A stretch of DNA of 7,436 nucleotides from Chromatiales bacterium (GTDB lineage: Bacteria; Pseudomonadota; Gammaproteobacteria; SZUA-140). This document shows, one piece after another, positions 1 to 5,969 of the stretch; position 1 is the first letter of the stretch; the number at the start of each line of letters is the position of its first letter. Made by a program: the position numbers and the translations under genes. The notes under the pieces are model-generated. The model searched no databases, had not been told where the DNA came from, and saw only the letters and a list, made by a program, of their open reading frames with translations. The stretch lies in NCBI GenBank assembly GCA_031285245.1, contig JAITWN010000028.1:1-7436 (forward strand), read 5' to 3'.

Positions 1-1
1 C

Positions 2-382
2 CGCGCCGATTATGGCGCGTACAGCGCTAGGGGCCCTGGCTCGCTGTCGTCTTCATCCACCGAGACCAATCTGTTGCCGGCGCAGATCGAGGGTATGGAT
101 GTTTATGACTCTCTCGGCGAGAAGGTCGGCAGCGTGCATCGCGTGCTGGTTGGGCCGAATGACAATATCTGCGTGGTGCTCAATCGTCGCGGTTTCCTCA
201 GCCTGACCCACAGGCTCATTTTGCTGCCGGTGCAGAGCTATTCCTTGTCGTCGGATCGGACGGTGCTTGAGCTCGACAGGACCGACGCCGAATTGCAGAA
301 GCTCGATGACTGGGATGAACTGTCAGGGCTTTATACGCCGGCGGCGGAAAATAGCCGGGTTCATTTTTCACTGTCGCATTAA
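2..382 (+). CDS. PRC-barrel domain protein, 5' end outside window
   Basis: The frame is open from the first bases to the TAA at 380-382, so this is the C-terminal part (126 codons) of a longer protein. The first in-frame start-like codon, TTG at 74, has no Shine-Dalgarno site, so I place the true start upstream of the window. The visible part begins with a Ser-rich linker (SLSSSST) and then a compact beta-rich domain from about residue 26. Its pattern, IEGMDVYDSLGEKVGSV followed by NDNICVVLNRRGFL and a hydrophobic LILLPVQSY strand, is that of a PRC-barrel. PRC-barrels occur in the photosynthetic reaction centre H subunit, in RimM, and in many small proteobacterial proteins of unknown role, where they are thought to mediate protein binding. 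The tail is acidic (ELDRTDAELQKLDDWDEL). The domain call is fairly secure; the function is unknown. An intrinsic terminator follows 11 bases after the stop. Confidence 0.75.
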   Translation, partial: RADYGAYSARGPGSLSSSSTETNLLPAQIEGMDVYDSLGEKVGSVHRVLVGPNDNICVVLNRRGFLSLTHRLILLPVQSYSLSSDRTVLELDRTDAELQKLDDWDELSGLYTPAAENSRVHFSLSH

Positions 383-393
383 TTTAAGTTGAG

Positions 394-436
394 CAAGTCG
401 GCTTCTCTGCAAATGGGGAGGCCGGCTTGTTTTTTT
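394..436 (+). terminator. Rho-independent terminator of the PRC-barrel gene
   Basis: The arms CAAGTCGGCTTCT (394-406) and GGAGGCCGGCTTG (417-429) pair over 13 positions with three G-U wobbles. A ten-base loop separates them, and seven T residues (430-436) follow at once. This is a textbook intrinsic terminator for the plus-strand gene ending at 382. It lies between two convergent genes. Read on the minus strand, the same hairpin is followed only by a short mixed A/T stretch, so it may also help end the clsC transcript, but more weakly. Confidence 0.9.
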
Positions 437-441
437 GCGTG

Positions 442-1971
442 CTATAGCAGCCACTCGATCGGCAGCCATGACAATAGGCGCACCAAGGCGCGCCGCGGCC
501 AGGTGGTGCCGGGCTCTGTGTCGTGGCGCTGATATTGATTGTCCTCACGCGCTATCCAATAGAGTTCGCCGCGCGCCGATAATCCGAGTTCATAAGCGCT
601 GGTTGGCACTAGGCTTTTGAACGCATTTTCGATTTGTGTGGCGAGTTCGGCGTCGTGAATGAGAAAGCCCATTTCGGTATTGAGATTGAACGAACGCGGA
701 TCGAAATTGAACGAACCGATGAAGACGCGTTCGCTGTCGATGATGAAGGTCTTGGCATGCAGCGTAGAGCCGCTGTGACGCAGCACCATGCCGTGATCGC
801 GCAGACGTTTGCGTTCGCGAATGTCGCCGCGTGCTTGGCGGCGGATTTCATGCAGGGAAATTCCCGCTTCCAGCAACGGTTTGCGATATTTGGCATAGCC
901 GGCATGAACGATGCTGACGTCGGTTGCTTCAAGGGCGTTGGTGAGTATCCGCACGCGGATGCCGCGCCGCGCCATCGCGGTGAAAAGCCCGACGCCGGCT
1001 GATGTCGGCACGAAATAGCCCGAGACCAGGCTGAGCTCTTGGTGCGGCTCATCGATGATGCGGCGCAGCGCATGCGACAGCAGTTTGCTCTGCGGTGCGA
1101 GCCCCAGCCCTTTGGCGGGATCATCACTCACCATGCGCACGGGCGCCCAGGTGAGGGGTAGTGTGCCGCTCAGTAACTGATGCACGAATGGCGATTGCTG
1201 AACGGCATCGATGTAAGAGCGCGTCTTGGAGTCACGCTCGATCAATGGATCGATAGGCGAATCGGTGGGTGAAGTGGTGCCTGCGATGGCGGCATTCTGC
1301 TCGACGCGCGGCAGAATGGCTGCCGCCGGATACGAAGAAGCGCACGCCCAGTAACGATCGAAATCCTCTGATACTTCGCGCACGACGGGGCCGACTGCCA
1401 GCACATCGAGATCGACGAACAGTGAACCGTCACGCGCCGCGAAGTATTCATCGCCGATGTTGCGTCCGCCGATGAGGGTGACCTGATTATCCGCAGTGAA
1501 GGATTTGTTATGCATGCGCCGGTTGAGGCGCAGAGGATTGATCAGATAGCCGAGTACACGCCAATGCCGCTGCATGAACGGATTGAACAGCCGCACTTCG
1601 ATATTGGGATGCGCATCGAGCGCGGCAAGGAGCGTGTCGAGACCATAGGTGTTGTTGTCATCGAGCAGCAGACGCACGCGCACGCCACGCTCTGCCGCTT
1701 CATGCAGGGCTTCAAACAGCAAGGTGCCGGAGAGATCGGCGTTCCAGATGTAGTACTGAATATCGAGACTGCGATCGGCTGCGCGCGCGAGCAGGATGCG
1801 TGCGGCGAAGGCATCGTGCGCATCGAGCAAGGGATAGATGCCAGAGAGTTCTGCATGCGCCGCGGTAGAGGGCGCGATGCCGCGCCCGAGCCGGGTGTCT
1901 TCAGTGTCAGCGAAGACGCTCGATTCACTGCGTCCATGCAGTGTGGGCAGGCGGCGCCATGACCAGCGCAC
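442..1971 (-). CDS. clsC: Cardiolipin synthase C-like phospholipase D family protein
   Basis: Phospholipase D superfamily enzyme of 509 residues with two HKD motifs. The first is HNKSFTAD (H154, K156, D161) followed by GGRNIGDEYF. The second is HAKTFIID (H405, K407, D412) followed by GSFNFDPRS. LDIQYYIWNADLSG, LLLDDNNTYGLD, RLNRRMHNKSF, PLTWAPVRMVSDDPAKG and the C-terminal LVRLLSWLPIEWLL all match what I recall of E. coli ClsC (YmdC). ClsC makes cardiolipin at the inner membrane from phosphatidylglycerol and phosphatidylethanolamine. E. coli ClsC is about 473 residues; the extra length here lies mainly at the N terminus. The GTG start at 1971 lies one base after the stop of the reductase gene, which suggests translational coupling. 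No YmdB-like macrodomain gene, the E. coli partner, is present. The family call is secure. The cardiolipin-synthase activity is inferred, since some family members have other phospholipase D functions. Confidence 0.9.
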   Translation of the reverse strand: MRWSWRRLPTLHGRSESSVFADTEDTRLGRGIAPSTAAHAELSGIYPLLDAHDAFAARILLARAADRSLDIQYYIWNADLSGTLLFEALHEAAERGVRVRLLLDDNNTYGLDTLLAALDAHPNIEVRLFNPFMQRHWRVLGYLINPLRLNRRMHNKSFTADNQVTLIGGRNIGDEYFAARDGSLFVDLDVLAVGPVVREVSEDFDRYWACASSYPAAAILPRVEQNAAIAGTTSPTDSPIDPLIERDSKTRSYIDAVQQSPFVHQLLSGTLPLTWAPVRMVSDDPAKGLGLAPQSKLLSHALRRIIDEPHQELSLVSGYFVPTSAGVGLFTAMARRGIRVRILTNALEATDVSIVHAGYAKYRKPLLEAGISLHEIRRQARGDIRERKRLRDHGMVLRHSGSTLHAKTFIIDSERVFIGSFNFDPRSFNLNTEMGFLIHDAELATQIENAFKSLVPTSAYELGLSARGELYWIAREDNQYQRHDTEPGTTWPRRALVRLLSWLPIEWLL

Positions 1972-1972
1972 G

Positions 1973-2524
1973 TCAGCGGCTGAGCTTCTTTACCAGCGCG
2001 GCGTAGGCGTTGATCCAGCGCACTACGAATTCCCGGCTTGCCGGGCCGATATTGCCTTCAGCATCGAAGAGTGCATCGCTCGCCTGAATGAAGGCTTCGG
2101 GTTGGTTGAGCGTTGGCATGTCGAGATAGCTGAGCGTGTTGCGCAGATGCTGCTGCGCGAGCGCGGTGCCGAGCGCTCCCGGAGAAACACCGATCACGCC
2201 GGCGGGCTTGCCCGCCCACACGCCTTCGCCATAAGGGCGAGAGCCTTGATCGATGGCGTTCTTGAGCACGCCGGGGATGGAACGGTTGTATTCCGGTGTG
2301 ACGAAGATGACGCCGTGCGCTGCTTTGATCTCAGCTTTGAAACGTTGCACCGCAGGCGTTGGTGAGTGCTCATGATCCTGATTGAACAGCGGCAGATCAT
2401 CGATCTCGCTCTGCTTCAGCACAAAGCCGGCCGGTGCGAGTTTTTCCAGCGCAGTGGCAAAGCGACGATTGAGAGAATCGCGGCGCAGACTGCCGACGAT
2501 GACAGCGATGTGGTACTGATTCAT
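1973..2524 (-). CDS. NADPH-dependent FMN reductase / quinone reductase (ChrR/YieF-like)
   Basis: A 183-residue flavodoxin-fold oxidoreductase. The FMN phosphate-binding loop is GSLRRDSLN (residues 11-19). The family signature PEYNRSIPGVLKNAID (77-92), with GSRP following, binds the isoalloxazine ring. The length fits E. coli ChrR/YieF (188 residues), a soluble dimeric enzyme that reduces quinones by two electrons and can also reduce chromate and other acceptors. I chose the ATG at 2524 over the one at 2536 because GGAGG sits five bases upstream of it and overlaps the earlier ATG; that earlier start would add only MEDD. The gene is first in a minus-strand pair. Its TGA (1975-1973) is one base from the GTG of the clsC-like gene. 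It diverges from the cation exchanger gene across a dyad-rich region. The natural substrate cannot be read from the sequence. Confidence 0.9.
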   Translation of the reverse strand: MNQYHIAVIVGSLRRDSLNRRFATALEKLAPAGFVLKQSEIDDLPLFNQDHEHSPTPAVQRFKAEIKAAHGVIFVTPEYNRSIPGVLKNAIDQGSRPYGEGVWAGKPAGVIGVSPGALGTALAQQHLRNTLSYLDMPTLNQPEAFIQASDALFDAEGNIGPASREFVVRWINAYAALVKKLSR

Positions 2525-2699
2525 GTCATCCTCCATGGCGGTTTCTAGCGTGAATGTTGCGCGTTCTTGTGTGCATGCGCAGTGTTGGTATCATGCAGCG
2601 TGGCAATGGTGACATCACTCGCGTCATCAGCCGTGATGTATCACTCCAGTCTCTCAGTTGCTGTTTTTTCTGTCGCCTCCCAGACCAAGGAATTTTCCT
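2525..2699. promoter_or_regulatory. Divergent promoter region with GTGA/TCAC dyads
   Basis: This gap separates the reductase gene (-) from the exchanger gene (+) and must hold both promoters unless each is read through. It contains GTGA-CA-TCAC (2609-2618) and GTGAT-GT-ATCAC (2633-2644), two short palindromes whose centres are 25 bp apart. Between them is a third inverted pair, CATCA (2625-2629) with TGATG (2634-2638). This pattern resembles a repeated operator for a dimeric regulator, but no regulator gene lies alongside and I cannot name one. I could not find a convincing -35/-10 pair on either strand. The exchanger's Shine-Dalgarno site AAGGA is at 2687-2691. Confidence 0.5.
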
Positions 2700-3749
2700 A
2701 TGCTGATCTGGAGCTGTCTATTCGCAGTAGCTACCTATGCCATCTGGCGCGCAGGTGCCGTGCTGGTCGATGCCACCGACATAATAGATGAAAAGCTCAA
2801 CCTTGGCTCAGCGTTTGGCGGTGTGATATTGCTTGCCATCGCGACCAATCTGCCTGAGATCGCCATCATGGTTAGCGCTGCAGTGAAAGGAAATACCGGC
2901 ATAATCGTCGGCAATCTGCTGGGTGGTGTGGCTATTCAGACTGTGCTGTTAGTGCTGTTCGATGCTCGCTTGAAAGGGGGGGATCCTTTGACCCGGCGCG
3001 CAGCCAATCTCGTGTTAGTGCTGGAAGGTTTGTTGGTGATTGCGGTGCTGAATATCTGCGTCATGGGTACGCAAATGCCGGCTTCTTTCATCTTCGAGCG
3101 CGCCACACCGGGGCCGCTGCTGATCACTGCGATCTGGTTGTTCGGGCTGTGGCTGATTCATTGGGCGAGCTGTCACCCACTTGGGGCTGATGGGGAAAGC
3201 AAGGATGGCGCGGTGCCATCAGCAGCGGCGCTAGAAAGTTCGCATGTCACATCCGCTACAGCGCAAGCTGATCACTTACTTTCAACGGCGTATCGGAAAT
3301 TTTTTCTCGCAGCGCTGGTAACACTGATGGCGGGCGTGGCGCTGGAATGGGCCGGAGAAGCCATCGCGGCGCAGCTCCATATGGATGGCGTGCTGTTCGG
3401 CGCGACTTTTCTGGCTGCGGCGACTTCGCTGCCTGAGGTCGCAACCGGCCTGCGGGCGGTGAAGAAAGGGGATTATCAGCTTGCTGTCAGCGACATCTTC
3501 GGTGGCAACGCTTTTCTGCCTGTCCTGTTGCTACCTGCGACATTGATCGCCGGTCAGGCGGTGTTGCCGCTGGCGCAGAAAACCGATATCTATCTCACCG
3601 CGCTTGCCAGCCTGCTGACCTGCATTTATCTCGTCGGTTTGATTGTGCGCTTACCACGAAAATTTCTCGGCCTGGGTTTTGATTCGGTCGCGGTGCTGCT
3701 GTTCTATCTCATCGGTATGGTGGGACTCTTCGCGATTTCTGGCTTCTGA
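2700..3749 (+). CDS. Sodium/calcium exchanger superfamily (CaCA) membrane protein
   Basis: A 349-residue polytopic inner-membrane protein with about ten hydrophobic segments and the two alpha-repeats of the Ca2+/cation antiporter superfamily. Repeat 1 spans about 40-88 (AIATNLPEIA, E53, then VGNLLGGVAIQT). Repeat 2 spans about 233-282 (AAATSLPEVA, E246, then VSDIFGGNAFLP). The two halves are joined by a hydrophilic stretch (about 158-198) with no clear regulatory domain. I start it at the ATG at 2700, which has AAGGA eight bases upstream; an in-frame TTG at 2658 would add 14 residues but has no comparable site. The family exports Ca2+ or other cations in exchange for Na+ or H+. Here several positions that line the ion site in the archaeal exchanger NCX_Mj appear replaced, so the transported ions are uncertain. 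Family membership is secure. Confidence 0.88.
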   Translation: MLIWSCLFAVATYAIWRAGAVLVDATDIIDEKLNLGSAFGGVILLAIATNLPEIAIMVSAAVKGNTGIIVGNLLGGVAIQTVLLVLFDARLKGGDPLTRRAANLVLVLEGLLVIAVLNICVMGTQMPASFIFERATPGPLLITAIWLFGLWLIHWASCHPLGADGESKDGAVPSAAALESSHVTSATAQADHLLSTAYRKFFLAALVTLMAGVALEWAGEAIAAQLHMDGVLFGATFLAAATSLPEVATGLRAVKKGDYQLAVSDIFGGNAFLPVLLLPATLIAGQAVLPLAQKTDIYLTALASLLTCIYLVGLIVRLPRKFLGLGFDSVAVLLFYLIGMVGLFAISGF

Positions 3750-3768
3750 AGCATCGCTTTCGCGCGTT

Positions 3769-3893
3769 AGAGACCTCTGAAAAACCCTGATATTTCGTCA
3801 TTACGAGGGACGTTAACCCCGTGGCAATCCACGGCCGGTGTGTGGATTGCTTCAGCTTCGCCGTCGCAATGGCGGAGGTTTTTCAGATTCTCT
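3769..3893. repeat. Palindromic MITE-like intergenic repeat element
   Basis: A 125-bp nested inverted repeat with no coding capacity. Outer ends: AGAGACCTCTGAAAAACC (3769-3786) pairs with GGTTTTTCAGATTCTCT (3877-3893), identical over the ten bases CTGAAAAACC. Middle: CGTCATTACGA (3796-3806) pairs with TCGCAATGGCG (3864-3874) with two differences. Core: GCAATCCAC (3824-3832) pairs perfectly with GTGGATTGC (3842-3850) around a nine-base loop. The core wording (CGTCATTACGAGG, GGCAATCCAC, GGATTGCTTC) resembles dispersed intergenic repeats I recall from many proteobacterial genomes. It lies between the converging exchanger and lipoprotein genes. I see no target-site duplication at its ends. Confidence 0.75.
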
Positions 3894-3901
3894 GGCAGTG
3901 A

Positions 3902-3934
3902 ATCCTGCGGCGGTGTTGGGCGCCGCCGCAGGAT
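3902..3934 (-). terminator. Strong GC hairpin, possible terminator of the lipoprotein gene
   Basis: ATCCTGCGGCGG (3902-3913) and CCGCCGCAGGAT (3923-3934) form a perfect 12-bp stem with a nine-base loop. It starts 11 bases past the minus-strand lipoprotein stop, which is the usual place for a terminator. The downstream minus-strand sequence (TCACTGCC) has no T-run, so it is either a non-canonical terminator or a structure that protects mRNA ends. It could serve the converging exchanger transcript as well. Confidence 0.45.
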
Positions 3935-3945
3935 GCTGTTCAGTT

Positions 3946-4260
3946 TTAGTTGTGATCGAACGTCAGCGTGGGGAAGGAGGTACGGACCTGGGCTTCGCTT
4001 TGTTCCATCAGTTGGTCGCCTTCAGCAATTTCTTTCTGACCGCGTTCGAGTTCCTTCTGTGCAGCCTTCACTCTTTTGTCGCCAGCTTTTTTGAGCTTTG
4101 AGCCTCGCTCCCAGTCCTTCGCGAGTTTGTTTTGCAGATCGACGGAAGCCTGTTGCTGCGCGGCGTGGTCGCGCATGGCGTCGCCGAGCGTGGGTTTGCC
4201 TGCGCAGGCGGTCAGGGCGCAGAGGGCCAGAACAGGCAGAGTGAGTTTGAACGTGCTCAC
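3946..4260 (-). CDS. Small charged helical lipoprotein of unknown function
   Basis: A 104-residue protein with a type II signal peptide: MSTFKL, a hydrophobic core, and the lipobox LTAC with the lipidated cysteine at C19. The next residue is Ala, not Asp, so sorting to the outer membrane is expected. The mature part (20-104) lacks further cysteines and membrane segments. It is dominated by charged, helix-favouring residues (KLAKDWERGSKLKKAG, KELERGQKEIAEG, LMEQSEAQV), which suggests a long helix or short coiled coil in the periplasm. The start is GTG at 4260; AAGGGG ends six bases upstream, and the signal peptide begins directly at this codon. It diverges from tadA and is followed by a hairpin. 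I do not recognise the family. The lipoprotein assignment is strong; the function is unknown. Confidence 0.85.
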   Translation of the reverse strand: MSTFKLTLPVLALCALTACAGKPTLGDAMRDHAAQQQASVDLQNKLAKDWERGSKLKKAGDKRVKAAQKELERGQKEIAEGDQLMEQSEAQVRTSFPTLTFDHN

Positions 4261-4402
4261 GGGAAACCCCTTTGGGTAGTGATTGAGTGCAAGAAAATAA
4301 TATCAGACGGCGAGGCGGGTATTACATAGGCGCGGCATAATGCATTGATATATCGCATTGACATTGTGTGGCGATGATTGCACATGGTCTAATTCGCCGG
4401 CG

Positions 4403-4879
4403 ATGGATACCGAGACGATCTCAACGCTGACGCACGACGAAGATTTCATGCGCCGTGCACTCGAGCTTGCCCGTGAAGGCGCGAGTGCGGGTGAGGTGCC
4501 GGTGGGCGCAGTGCTGGTGCGTGCGGGGCACATCCTTGGTGCAGGCTATAACCGTCCGATCTGCTCGCATGATCCCACCAGTCATGCTGAAGTGATCGCG
4601 CTGCGTAGCGCCGCGGCGGCGCTTGGCAACTATCGTTTCCCGCCTGATACCACGCTTTATGTGACGCTCGAGCCCTGCATCATGTGCGCGGGCGCGATCG
4701 TGCATGCGCGTGTTGGTCGCTTGGTTTATGGCGCTGCTGACCCGAAAAGTGGAGCGGCGGGTAGCGTTTTCAACATATTTGCCTCAGGTCAGGTTAATCA
4801 TAGGGTCGCGGTCACCGGTGGTTTGCTGGCGCCGGAGTGCGGCGAGCTGCTGCGTGAATTCTTCCGCTTGCGTCGTTAA
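4403..4879 (+). CDS. tadA: tRNA-specific adenosine deaminase TadA
   Basis: A 158-residue zinc-dependent deaminase. It converts adenosine-34 to inosine in the anticodon wobble position, chiefly of tRNA-Arg(ACG), an essential step in decoding. The zinc ligands are H61 in SHAEVIAL and C92 and C95 in PCIMC; E63 is the proton shuttle. Other TadA features are present: GEVPVGAVLV (30-39), NRPICSHDPTSHAE, GAADPKSGAAGS (110-121), and the C-terminal VNHRVAVTGGLL, EC and LLREFFRLRR block. I chose the ATG at 4403, which gives the usual family length. An in-frame TTG at 4358 would add 15 residues that do not resemble the family. No good Shine-Dalgarno site precedes the ATG. A perfect TTGACA lies at 4358-4363 and TCTAAT at 4388-4393, but they are 24 bases apart, so the promoter is unclear. 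Confidence 0.95.
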   Translation: MDTETISTLTHDEDFMRRALELAREGASAGEVPVGAVLVRAGHILGAGYNRPICSHDPTSHAEVIALRSAAAALGNYRFPPDTTLYVTLEPCIMCAGAIVHARVGRLVYGAADPKSGAAGSVFNIFASGQVNHRVAVTGGLLAPECGELLREFFRLRR

Positions 4880-4984
4880 CGCGCGCATGCTCGGTGGCAC
4901 GGCCGGTTTGTAGGGTATCCCCGATCTCACTCCCGTATGTTCGCGCGTTATGCTGATGAGCATTCAACCGCAGGAGAATTGCTC

Positions 4985-5518
4985 ATGATCAGGAGGATCA
5001 TTGTCTTGATGTTGGCAGGCGCACTGCCTGCGCTCGCGATGGCGGTTGAGCCGATACCCCTCAAGCCGGGCTTGTGGGAGCAGGTGATGACCATGGCAAG
5101 CGAGAGCGGGCGCGTGGAAGCAACGCTTGATCATATACAGCAACAGCTCGAGGCGCTCCCACCTGAGCAGCGCAATAGGATGAAAGACATGATGGAGAGC
5201 CAGGGAATATCGATAGAATCCGGCATCAGTACGGTGCAGATTTGCCTCACTCAGCAAGACATCAATGTGGGTGGGATGGCTGCTGAGCAGGAAGGTTGTC
5301 AGCAGAAAGTGCTGGAGCAGGACAACCAGCATCTGCGTTTGCAATTCGCGTGTGGCGCGCAGAGCGGAGAGGGCGAAATCGTTTTTCACAACGCCGAGAG
5401 TTACTCCGGCGCCACACATATGACGGCGCGCCTCAATGATCAGCAGGAAGCGCTGACCATCACCCAGGACGGCAAATGGCTTGGCGCAGATTGCGGAGCG
5501 CTCGGAGCCGGTAAGTGA
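4985..5518 (+). CDS. Secreted DUF3617 family protein
   Basis: A 177-residue exported protein. The signal peptide (residues 1-20, MIRRII then a hydrophobic core ending ALAMA) should be cut before V21. Just after it comes KPGLWEQVMTMAS, the KPGLWE hallmark of DUF3617, a proteobacterial periplasmic family of unknown function. Residues about 45-73 are a polar helix (QQQLEALPPEQRNRMKDMM), followed by a beta-rich part. Four cysteines (87, 105, 123, 170) fit two periplasmic disulfides, with C87 in VQICLTQQDI. The ATG at 4985 is supported by AGGAG eight bases upstream and by the signal peptide that follows; an earlier ATG at 4937 would put 16 polar residues ahead of it. yggU starts 28 bases downstream, which suggests co-transcription. 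The family call is good; no activity can be assigned. Confidence 0.85.
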   Translation: MIRRIIVLMLAGALPALAMAVEPIPLKPGLWEQVMTMASESGRVEATLDHIQQQLEALPPEQRNRMKDMMESQGISIESGISTVQICLTQQDINVGGMAAEQEGCQQKVLEQDNQHLRLQFACGAQSGEGEIVFHNAESYSGATHMTARLNDQQEALTITQDGKWLGADCGALGAGK

Positions 5519-5546
5519 GGTGGATGGATTTTATGGCGAGTGCCGG

Positions 5547-5771
5547 ATGAAGCTGCGCATCAAGGTCAAACCTGGTGCGCGCATGGAAAAGTTCGAGGAA
5601 CAGGCCGATGGAAGCTGGCTCGCCTGGATCAAAGCACCACCAGTCGATGGCAAAGCTAACGAAGAACTGATCCGCATGGTTGCCAATCACTTCGATTTGC
5701 CGCGTTCAAAAATCACCATCCGTAGTGGGGCGGGTGGGCGGTTGAAAACGGTGGATGTCGAGGACGGTTGA
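5547..5771 (+). CDS. yggU: YggU/UPF0235 (DUF167) family protein
   Basis: A 74-residue cytosolic protein of the DUF167 family, whose role is unknown although structures exist (E. coli YggU). The hallmark APPVDGKANEELI is at residues 30-42, after the strands LRIKVKPGAR and GSWLAWIKAP. SKITIRSGAGGRLKTVDVE closes the fold. It is shorter than E. coli YggU (about 96-100 residues), lacking a C-terminal extension. I chose the ATG at 5547, directly before the first predicted strand. It has only a weak ribosome site (GAG within GCGAGTGCCGG), so translation may depend on reading of the DUF3617 gene that ends 28 bases upstream. Earlier in-frame start codons would overlap that gene and add residues not typical of the family. 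Confidence 0.87.
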   Translation: MKLRIKVKPGARMEKFEEQADGSWLAWIKAPPVDGKANEELIRMVANHFDLPRSKITIRSGAGGRLKTVDVEDG

Positions 5772-5817
5772 TGACTGGCATGCTCTGGGGGCGGTCCTGC
5801 CCGGCCACCGCTGATCA

Positions 5818-5835
5818 CCACACCTCGGAGTGTGG
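5818..5835. repeat. Short hairpin between yggU and ppa
   Basis: CCACAC (5818-5823) and GTGTGG (5830-5835) form a perfect 6-bp stem with a six-base loop. No T-run follows on either strand, so it is not a canonical terminator. It lies 134 bases before the ppa start and could be part of a ppa leader or a weak end for the yggU transcript. The rest of the gap from 5772 to 5969 shows no clear promoter. Confidence 0.3.
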
Positions 5836-5969
5836 GGAGAGGCATGCACCGGTACCCGGCAAGTGGACGCCAGCGCCGCTCTTGGTGTATCGTCGCCCGC
5901 TCCGGCTATGGCCGGTTGATTCCCAATTTGATACCAAGAATTCCAGCATATTTTCAGGAGACTAGTAGG

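Noticed and set aside
609..1127. Minus-strand ORF (172 codons) within clsC
   Set aside because: An alternative frame of clsC, rich in Ser, Arg and Cys, with no conserved pattern.
1510..1962. Plus-strand ORF (150 codons) opposite clsC
   Set aside because: It lies wholly antisense to the phospholipase D gene with its intact HKD motifs; the composition is that of a shadow frame.
1838..2365. Plus-strand ORF (175 codons) spanning the clsC-reductase junction
   Set aside because: It covers parts of two well-supported minus-strand genes in antisense and shows no motif of its own.
2658..2699. TTG start for the exchanger
   Set aside because: The ATG at 2700 has a well-placed AAGGA, and the extra residues are not membrane-like or conserved.
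3769..3934. CRISPR-like array from the repeated structures after the exchanger gene
   Set aside because: The repeats are inverted rather than direct, and there are no regularly spaced units or spacers.
3838..4101. Two overlapping plus-strand ORFs with a hydrophobic C-terminal stretch
   Set aside because: They run through the repeat element and antisense to the lipoprotein; the hydrophobic run is the complement of its charged helix codons.
4964..5419. Minus-strand ORF (151 codons) opposite the DUF3617 gene
   Set aside because: Antisense to a gene with a good ribosome site, signal peptide and family motif.
5832..5969. N-terminal extension of ppa by 46 codons
   Set aside because: The added residues do not resemble the family, and AGGAG sits correctly before the ATG at 5970.
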